Origin: Rossellomorea vietnamensis
GTDB lineage: Bacteria; Bacillota; Bacilli; Bacillales; Bacillaceae_B
Length of the DNA stretch: 64,000 nucleotides
Direction of reading: 5' to 3'
Assembly (NCBI RefSeq): GCF_001305855.1
Contig: NZ_LIXZ01000004.1
Location: 62,001 to 126,000 of the forward strand
Shown here: positions 58,300 to 64,000 of the stretch, one piece after another
How positions within the stretch are numbered: position 1 is the first letter of the stretch
How the letters are laid out: every line of letters starts with the position of its first letter
Notes under the pieces: model-generated
What the model was told of the DNA's origin: nothing
Database searches by the model: none
What the model saw: the letters and a program-made list of their open reading frames with translations, nothing else
Program-made: the position numbers and the translations under genes

Positions 58300-60369
58300 A
58301 TGTTTATTACATTAAGGGAAAAATCCATTATTGAATTGATAGTAAAAACATCTGGAAAACATACCGTGTACTCTCTTTCTGCGTTTTTGAATGTGAGCGG
58401 AAGAACCGTACAGCGAAATTTGAAATCAATCGAAAGCATTTTAAAACAGTACCACCTGGAATTGAAGAGGACGGCCAATGAAGGTCTGTTCATCGACGGG
58501 AAGAATGAGCACATCTATCGTTTAATTCAAAATCTTGCGGATGTGAATCCGACCGACGAAACCCCTGAGGAACGAAAACTGAATCTCCTGATCATCCTTC
58601 TGCATGAAGGCCCTTCTTTTAAAAAGCAGGTGCTTGCGAGTCAGCTTGGAATCAGCGTGACGACCTTATCTACTTATCTGGATGAGCTTGCCGATTGGCT
58701 TCAGAAGTATGGGATCACCCTGACGAAAAAACGGGGTGTGGGGGTGGAGCTTATGGCGGAAGAAGCCGACAAGCGTCATGCCCTGGCAAGTTTTTTCCTC
58801 GTCCATTTTTATGAAGACATCATCGAGACTCTGTATGGGATGCAAAAGGGTCATCATCTTGATGAACCTGTTCTCGGCTATTTTAAAACCGACTATTTAC
58901 TCGCCGTCGACAAAGTAGTGAATCATCATTTGGCAGACGGGCAGATCACATTGACGGACAGTGATTATATCGGTCTTGTCGTGCATATCTGCCTGACAAT
59001 ACAGCGGACGGAAAAGGGCTTCGGATTCCAGGAAGGGGAACCATCTGAAGAAGGGACATCAGGTGAGTTCCGGTTGATGGAGACGATATGCCGGGAACTG
59101 AAACAGCGGCTTTCGGTTTCAATAAATCATCTGGACGTCCAATTCTTGACGGTGATTTTGAAAGGATCAAAGGTGCAGGATCCCGAAGTCGTTTACTATG
59201 ACAGCATCCTTCTAGGGCATCTCATCAAAAATATCATCAAGGATGTGTCGGCGGACCTCCACGTGGATCTGGCCGATGATTTTTCCCTGTTTCAGGGACT
59301 CCTTGCCCATATGGGACCGTCCATCTTCCGTCTGCAGCAGGAACTGGACCTGTTCAATCCCCTGACGGATGAGATCAAGAAGAAGTATCCGGTCTTATTT
59401 CTAGCGGTGAAAAAGAGTCTTGAAATGGAGTTTAAGGATATCTCGTTTCCGGATGATGAAGTGGCGTTTATCGTCCTTCATTTCGGATCGGCCATGCTGA
59501 TGAATGAAGAAAAGGTCAACATCCAAGCAGTGGTCGTATGTCCGACAGGAATCGGTACGTCCAAGATGCTCGCGAGCCGCATCCAGCGGGAACTGAGCAT
59601 GATCAATAAGGTGGAAATCCTGTCGATCAAGGACTTTCAGAATGCTGACCTCGAGGATTACGACATCGTCATTTCCACAGTCAGACTTCCTTTTACGGAA
59701 GTGGAATACATTCTGGTGAGTCCATTATTGAGTGAGAAAGACATCGGATTCATCCAAAGCTATCTGCAGAATAATGTCGAGAAGCTGACGAGGAAAAAAT
59801 ACTTGAAATCTTCACCGAAGTCTGACGGGAAAGCAGAAGTGAGAATGCTCCTTCAGGAAATCAAAGAAGTCCATTCCAGCATGGAAGCCATTCTTACCAA
59901 TTTCCGCGTGTACCGGAAGCAGTCGACGGGAAAACATATCAAGATCCTGAGTGAAATGGTGGACCAGGCGGAACTGGAAGGACTTCTTCAACAGCCTCAA
60001 AGGGTCCTTGCCCAACTGCTGGAGAGAGAGAAGAAAGGCGGACTCGGCATCCCGAACACGAATATGGGCCTTTTCCATTGCCGGGATCACAACGTAAACA
60101 AGCTGGTCTTCCAGGTAGCCCATCTGGATGAACCTTGTAAAATCAAGGGGATGGATGGTGCGGAGATGGAGATGAAAAGCCTTCTCCTGATGCTCGCCCC
60201 TGAAGAATTAAGCAGGCGGGAACAGGAAATCCTCAGCCTGATCAGTACAAGCTTAATTGAAGATCATAGATCAATGATGATTTATTCGTCCACGAACGAA
60301 GCGATCATCCTGAAGAAACTGGAAGAAATCTTTCTGGAGTACTTACAAACTAATTTGATAAAGGAATGA
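58300..60369 (+). CDS. mtlR: Mannitol operon activator MtlR
   Basis: 689 residues from ATG 58300 behind AGAGGGGAAAGT. Two N-terminal helix-turn-helix units (VYSLSAFLNVSGRTVQRNLK; KKQVLASQLGISVTTLSTYL), two PRD domains with conserved His (for example FIVLHFGSAM), an EIIB-Gat-like domain with Cys in VVVCPTGIGTSKMLASRIQR and an EIIA-Mtl-like domain near LGIPNTNMGLFHCRDHNVN. Family members are switched by PTS phosphorylation and activate mannitol genes. It lies between mtlA and mtlD and overlaps mtlD. Confidence 0.9.
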   Translation: MFITLREKSIIELIVKTSGKHTVYSLSAFLNVSGRTVQRNLKSIESILKQYHLELKRTANEGLFIDGKNEHIYRLIQNLADVNPTDETPEERKLNLLIILLHEGPSFKKQVLASQLGISVTTLSTYLDELADWLQKYGITLTKKRGVGVELMAEEADKRHALASFFLVHFYEDIIETLYGMQKGHHLDEPVLGYFKTDYLLAVDKVVNHHLADGQITLTDSDYIGLVVHICLTIQRTEKGFGFQEGEPSEEGTSGEFRLMETICRELKQRLSVSINHLDVQFLTVILKGSKVQDPEVVYYDSILLGHLIKNIIKDVSADLHVDLADDFSLFQGLLAHMGPSIFRLQQELDLFNPLTDEIKKKYPVLFLAVKKSLEMEFKDISFPDDEVAFIVLHFGSAMLMNEEKVNIQAVVVCPTGIGTSKMLASRIQRELSMINKVEILSIKDFQNADLEDYDIVISTVRLPFTEVEYILVSPLLSEKDIGFIQSYLQNNVEKLTRKKYLKSSPKSDGKAEVRMLLQEIKEVHSSMEAILTNFRVYRKQSTGKHIKILSEMVDQAELEGLLQQPQRVLAQLLEREKKGGLGIPNTNMGLFHCRDHNVNKLVFQVAHLDEPCKIKGMDGAEMEMKSLLLMLAPEELSRREQEILSLISTSLIEDHRSMMIYSSTNEAIILKKLEEIFLEYLQTNLIKE

Positions 60370-60374
60370 TAATC

Positions 60375-61514
60375 TTGAAACAAACCGTACATTTTGGTGC
60401 AGGAAACATAGGCAGAGGATTTATCGGAGCATTGTTTTCCCAATCAGGTTACCACGTGACCTTTGTCGATATTGCCGAGCAGGTAATTAATAAACTGAAT
60501 GAAGAAGGGCGCTATCAGGTAAAACTCGCAACCGAATCGATGGAAACGGAAACGATCGAAAATGTGTCCGGCCTGAACAATCTCCATCAGGAAGGGGAAG
60601 TGATCGACACAATCGGCCGCTCCACTTACCTGACGACGGCCATCGGACCGAACATCCTGCCAAGAATCGCTCCACTGATTGCAAAAGGGATCACAAAGCG
60701 AGTGGCCTCTTCAGATGAACCGTTATATGTGATCGCATGTGAAAACCAGATCGGTGCAACGGATATTTTGAAAAAGCATATTTTAGAAAATCTTGATGAA
60801 GAAACGGTCGCAAAGCTTGAAGACAGAGTCTACTTCTTCAATTCAGCGGTGGACCGCATTGTACCGATGCAGGATCAAGGTTCTTTGGACGTCCTCGTTG
60901 AACCATACTACGAGTGGGTCGTTGAAACGTCGGAAGAAATCCCCCCTGTTGAAGGAATGACGATCGTTGAAGATCTTGCACCATTCATCGAGCGGAAGCT
61001 GTTCACAGTGAACACAGGGCATGCGGTCATTGCCTACCTTGGTTACCTTCAGGGAAAATCAACGATCGATCAAACATTGGCCGACGAAGCCATTGCCGAG
61101 CAGGTCAAAGAGACATTGAAAGAGACAGGTGCCTACCTCGTGAAGCAATATGGTCTGGATGAAAAAGAACATTTGGCTTATATTGATAAAAACATCGAAC
61201 GCTTTAAAAATGCCTATTTGAATGATGATGTAACCCGGGTGGGACGCGCGCCGATCAGGAAGCTTGGTCCCGATGACCGCTTGATCCGCCCGACCACAGA
61301 AGCTCAAAAAGCAGTACTTTCCTATTCATATCTCGCCAAGGCGATTGCAGCAGCGTTACTGTTCGACAATCCAGAAGACGAGCAAGCAATGGAAATCCAG
61401 GGCATGATCAACGAGCACGGTCCTGCATATGTTTTGGAAAAAGTGAGCGGACTGGATGCGGACAGTGAGATTGTGAAGGAAGTATTGGTTCAGTATGAAG
61501 CATTAAAGAAATAA
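60375..61514 (+). CDS. mtlD: Mannitol-1-phosphate 5-dehydrogenase
   Basis: 379 residues from TTG 60375 (AAAGGA nine bases upstream); ATG 60366 overlaps the mtlR stop but abuts the SD. NAD-binding HFGAGNIGRGFIGALF, conserved ACENQIGATD and the catalytic-lysine region KLFTVNTGHAVIAYLGY followed by YLNDDVTRVGRAPIRKLG. Oxidises mannitol-1-phosphate to fructose-6-phosphate, completing the pathway started by MtlA. Length normal. Confidence 0.93.
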   Translation: MKQTVHFGAGNIGRGFIGALFSQSGYHVTFVDIAEQVINKLNEEGRYQVKLATESMETETIENVSGLNNLHQEGEVIDTIGRSTYLTTAIGPNILPRIAPLIAKGITKRVASSDEPLYVIACENQIGATDILKKHILENLDEETVAKLEDRVYFFNSAVDRIVPMQDQGSLDVLVEPYYEWVVETSEEIPPVEGMTIVEDLAPFIERKLFTVNTGHAVIAYLGYLQGKSTIDQTLADEAIAEQVKETLKETGAYLVKQYGLDEKEHLAYIDKNIERFKNAYLNDDVTRVGRAPIRKLGPDDRLIRPTTEAQKAVLSYSYLAKAIAAALLFDNPEDEQAMEIQGMINEHGPAYVLEKVSGLDADSEIVKEVLVQYEALKK

Positions 61515-61520
61515 AATGTG

Positions 61521-61552
61521 GACTGTCGGATGGGATCCGGCAGTCTTTTTTG
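61521..61552 (+). terminator. Rho-independent terminator of the mannitol operon
   Basis: GACTGTCGGAT / ATCCGGCAGTC with one mismatch, loop GGG, then six T. Confidence 0.9.
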
Positions 61553-61854
61553 ATAAGTTTTGACTACGTGTCCTTTCTGTGACACCCGTGAACCCACGCC
61601 AATCCTAAACCCGGTCAACTTCATTATTTTTCAGAGAAAAAAAGAAAAAATAAAGATAGAATTCCACTGACCCCGGGTGTAAAATATATAAAAATACACT
61701 CTCATAATTTGACATGCAGGAGGAAACAACCGAATAAAAGATACAGTTATGCCTATTGTTGCTATTTATTTTTCCCAGTCTGGAAGATTGAAAGAACGCT
61801 TCCACCAATGTAAGAATTCAGAATGTTAAAAATACGATAAGAGGTTGATGAAAG
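61553..61854 (+). promoter_or_regulatory. Gene-free gap with a possible promoter
   Basis: No convincing gene on either strand. TTGACA at 61709-61714 with AATAAA about 18 bp downstream could start a leader of roughly 115 nt for the hydroxylase gene. TGGAAG and CTTCCA (about 61782-61805) form an inverted repeat that is not a proper cre site. Confidence 0.3.
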
Positions 61855-62508
61855 TTGGCAATGAATACGACTGAGTTAGCTGTAAAGGAACAAACGATTT
61901 TCCACCATACGGGAAATAAGATCAAGACGGAAGACCGGGATATCCAGATCATCGCGAAAATGGAGGAGCCCCTGATCGTCGTGCTTGGCAATGTGTTGAG
62001 TCATGAAGAATGTGATGAACTCATCCAATTGTCAAAAGATCGTGTCGAGCGCTCAAAAATCGGGAATACCCGGGCAGTCGATGGACTTAGAACGAGCAGT
62101 TCTGTATTTTTGGAAGAAAGTCATGATGTCGTGACACGAGTTGAAAAGCGAGTCTCCCAGATTATGAATATACCTGTTGCCCACGGGGAGGGTCTTCAAA
62201 TTCTGAACTATAAACCGGGTCAGGAATACAAGGCACATTTCGATTTCTTCTCGGCATCGGCAAGGCCGGTGAAGAATCCTCGGATCAGTACCCTCGTCAT
62301 GTATTTGAACGACGTAGAAGAAGGCGGGGAAACCTACTTCCCGAAGCTGAATCTCTCTGTTTCTCCCCAAAAGGGAATGGCGGTTTACTTCGAATATTTT
62401 TATGATAATCAAGAGTTGAACGACCTGACGCTCCATGGCGGGGCACCGGTTGTCATCGGGGATAAATGGGCTGCGACCCAGTGGATGAGAAGGCAAGTAT
62501 TTAAGTAA
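61855..62508 (+). CDS. Prolyl 4-hydroxylase, 2-oxoglutarate/Fe(II) oxygenase
   Basis: 217 residues from TTG 61855 (AAGAGG about 10 nt upstream). Iron facial triad: His and Asp in YKAHFDFF and the distal His in LTLHGGAPV; the 2-oxoglutarate Lys in GDKWAATQWMRR. EEPLIVVLGNVLSHEECDEL and ISTLVMYLNDVEEGGETYFP closely resemble the Bacillus anthracis collagen-type P4H. Hydroxylates proline in an unknown protein, possibly a collagen-like or translation-factor substrate. Confidence 0.9.
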   Translation: MAMNTTELAVKEQTIFHHTGNKIKTEDRDIQIIAKMEEPLIVVLGNVLSHEECDELIQLSKDRVERSKIGNTRAVDGLRTSSSVFLEESHDVVTRVEKRVSQIMNIPVAHGEGLQILNYKPGQEYKAHFDFFSASARPVKNPRISTLVMYLNDVEEGGETYFPKLNLSVSPQKGMAVYFEYFYDNQELNDLTLHGGAPVVIGDKWAATQWMRRQVFK

Positions 62509-62511
62509 TGG

Positions 62512-62552
62512 AAAGGAGGAGTATCCCAAGAGTGGGATGCTCCTCCTTTTTA
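62512..62552. terminator. Bidirectional Rho-independent terminator
   Basis: AAAGGAGGAG-TATCCCA / TGGGATG-CTCCTCCTTT, between convergent genes. Confidence 0.92.
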
Positions 62553-63509
62553 GCTTGCGGATTTCACGGATTTTACCACAGCTGCATTCATTTTTTTCAC
62601 GTTGACGGTATGAATAATCATGCCTGCGATAATCAGGAAGATGCCGATCAGGGCGAATCCAGACGGGAGGGGAACGGACAGGATTGCCGCTTCCCCCATG
62701 ATGACGAACAGGATCTGGGTCGACTGGGTCGCTTCCACTGCCGCAAGCTTGCCTGGATGATGCCTTGCCATGTTCGTCGCAAGGAAAAAGAGGGAAGTCG
62801 CAATCACCCCTGAGCAAATGGCCACGATAAAGGATTGTGTCACTTGACCAGCGGAAGGGACGCCTGCTTTGAAAAACGCAAAGCTTCCAAGGAGCAACCA
62901 GAAGGGAGTGGTTGCGATTGTCATTCCGAGTACCCTTTGAAATGTATCAAGCTTTCCCCCGCATACCTCCATCATTTTACGGTTCCCGAGGGGGTAAGCG
63001 AACGCTGCGATGATCACCGGTAAGACTCCTATGATCATTTCTGAAAGAGACAGCCCACTGGCATTTTCCTGTTGGATGAACAGCACCCCGATTAAAATGA
63101 TCGAGGAAATGGCGAGAGCCCTTTTTTGAATGGTGTGCCTCCGTCTCACAGGCCCTGATGTAAAAAACAAGGGAGCGAGCAGGATTCCTGCCACAATCGT
63201 GAACTGCCATGTGCCCGCAACAAGCCAGCCAGGTCCATATGCTGCCGCATACGTCAAAGGACCATAAAAGAGGACAAATCCGACAAAGCTCCAAGTCAGC
63301 CACTCGTATGGCTTCTTCCTCATTTCGATCCACACTTGATTTATATTCTTCCGTAAACCTACAATAAGGAAAAGGAAAGGAAGCATGAACAAAAAACGCA
63401 GCGACGAACTCCACATCCAGCTTCCGCCGGCAAGTTCCATTGAACGGTTCAGGATGAAGGTGACGGCAAAGAACATAGATGAAATGATACCGAGGGCCAG
63501 TTCTTTGAT
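62550..63509 (-). CDS. EmrE-type multidrug efflux transporter with probable ATC start
   Basis: 319 residues if started at ATC 63509, which reads KELALGIISSMFFAVTFILN after the initiator, the usual N-terminus of this family. AAAGGAG ends exactly 8 nt before this ATC. The only upstream conventional codon, GTG 63518, overlaps the SD itself, and the next ATG is inside helix 1. Ten hydrophobic helices in two EamA-like halves (GGSWMWSSSLRFLFML; FAYPLGNRKMMEV). Probably exports drugs or metabolites; divergent from a cupin-type XRE regulator. Confidence 0.82.
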   Translation of the reverse strand: MKELALGIISSMFFAVTFILNRSMELAGGSWMWSSSLRFLFMLPFLFLIVGLRKNINQVWIEMRKKPYEWLTWSFVGFVLFYGPLTYAAAYGPGWLVAGTWQFTIVAGILLAPLFFTSGPVRRRHTIQKRALAISSIILIGVLFIQQENASGLSLSEMIIGVLPVIIAAFAYPLGNRKMMEVCGGKLDTFQRVLGMTIATTPFWLLLGSFAFFKAGVPSAGQVTQSFIVAICSGVIATSLFFLATNMARHHPGKLAAVEATQSTQILFVIMGEAAILSVPLPSGFALIGIFLIIAGMIIHTVNVKKMNAAVVKSVKSAS

Positions 63510-63601
63510 GGGAAGCACTCCTTTCTAATACATATACTATAGTTTACTTTATATATATTATAATATACTTCAAAACTTTGCAGATAGAAAGAGGTAGAAA
63601 G

Positions 63602-64000
63602 ATGAACAATGACGGTTTGACATGGCAGGACCCAGAAAAGCTCGCCCGGCACGTCGGAAATACATTGAGAAACATACGAAATGAGCGGGGACTCAATCTT
63701 CAGGAACTCGCGGATAAGACCAGCGTCAGTACATTGACCTTAGGAAAGATCGAGAGGGGGGAGGCCAATCCATCTTTGACGATCATCTGGAAAATCGCGA
63801 ATGGGCTTTCGATCCCACTATCAGCACTCCTCGTGGAAAAGCAGGAAGTACAGATTTCCAGGAATAATGAAGGCAGCAAAGTGATCAGTGCTAATGAGTC
63901 CCTGACCCTTGAACCGATGTTCACTTCTTCAGGATATGGATCATTGGAAACCCATCGTGCCTTCCTGAAACCAAACAGCGAATACCGTGCCGATGCCCAC
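63602..64000 (+). CDS. XRE-family regulator with C-terminal sensor domain (partial)
   Basis: 133 residues visible; the gene runs off the right edge. ATG 63602 behind AAAGAGGTAG. Helix-turn-helix at about 27-75: RGLNLQELADKTSVSTLTLG, KIERGEANPSLTIIWKIANG, LSIPLSALL. The following beta-rich part (SRNNEGSKVISANESLTLEP) looks like the start of a cupin domain. Divergent from the EmrE-type exporter, so probably its regulator. The 83-bp gap contains AT-rich palindromic sequence (ACTATAGT) suitable for an operator. Confidence 0.83.
   Translation, partial: MNNDGLTWQDPEKLARHVGNTLRNIRNERGLNLQELADKTSVSTLTLGKIERGEANPSLTIIWKIANGLSIPLSALLVEKQEVQISRNNEGSKVISANESLTLEPMFTSSGYGSLETHRAFLKPNSEYRADAH

Noticed and set aside
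61782-61805. cre site before the prolyl hydroxylase
   Set aside because: TGAAAGAACGCTTCCA resembles cre halves but has two extra bases in the centre.
61605-61808. Minus-strand ORF of 67 residues in the gap before the prolyl hydroxylase
   Set aside because: Composition reflects AT-rich intergenic DNA (runs of F and Y); no SD; a candidate plus-strand promoter lies inside it.

Overview
The window looks like chromosomal DNA of a Bacillaceae species close to Bacillus or Rossellomorea. This rests on gene content (an Spx paralogue, a YoaS-YozG-YoaT trio, IDEAL-domain and SE1832-type small proteins, a Bacillus-type second HisRS, an RsbR paralogue, a Fra/YdhG frataxin-like protein), on strong AGGAGG-type ribosome binding sites with many TTG and GTG starts, and on compact T-tailed terminators. 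No rRNA, tRNA, insertion sequence, prophage or CRISPR array was seen. The species call is inference from family knowledge.

Layout. 1-4600: two tandem SulP anion transporters flanked by two universal stress proteins. 4600-9500: an MFS transporter, two small HTH proteins, a GNAT/frataxin-like/YdeI-like cluster and a PdaC-type deacetylase. 9700-15000: a zinc phospholipase-like protein, a DHA2 drug exporter with a divergent TetR regulator, and a run of very small membrane proteins, one broken by an in-frame amber codon. 15000-21750: a lipoprotein, two sigma-region-2-only proteins, a PhoX-type protein with a possible Pho box, a uridine-kinase-like protein and a KinB-like histidine kinase. 21950-30130: an accessory run of small modifying enzymes (P1 peptidase, two P-loop kinases, cytidine-deaminase fold, MBL hydrolase, GNAT, alpha/beta hydrolase, methyltransferase) ending in a second histidyl-tRNA synthetase preceded by an apparent His-codon leader peptide and attenuator. 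30300-36400: secreted GlpQ-like phosphodiesterase, MarR-MFS pair, YoaS-YozG-YoaT and small membrane proteins. 36400-43700: two ABC systems surrounding an Spx / Rrf2 / IDEAL-domain trio in which each gene carries the same dyad operator. 43700-51600: IDEAL protein, SDR-MerR pair, YibE/F pair, S9 peptidase, asparagine synthetase. 51900-64000: RsbR paralogue, DnaD-like protein, a single-chain sigma/anti-sigma fusion, the mannitol locus mtlA-mtlR-mtlD, prolyl 4-hydroxylase, an EmrE-type exporter and a truncated cupin-type regulator.

How the parts fit. Much of the window is local regulatory units beside their targets: TetR/MFS, MarR/MFS, MerR/SDR, Rrf2/Spx/IDEAL and MtlR/mannitol. The strongest candidates for something undescribed are the hisS2 attenuator (28653-28809), the three-site Rrf2-Spx-IDEAL regulon (38354-39746), identical-loop leader hairpins before both SulP genes, two genes whose best start codon is ATC rather than ATG/GTG/TTG, a sigma/anti-sigma fusion together with two region-2-only sigma-like proteins, and a degenerate 20-nt tandem repeat found behind two distant terminators. 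All functions are from reading the sequence; no database search was run.
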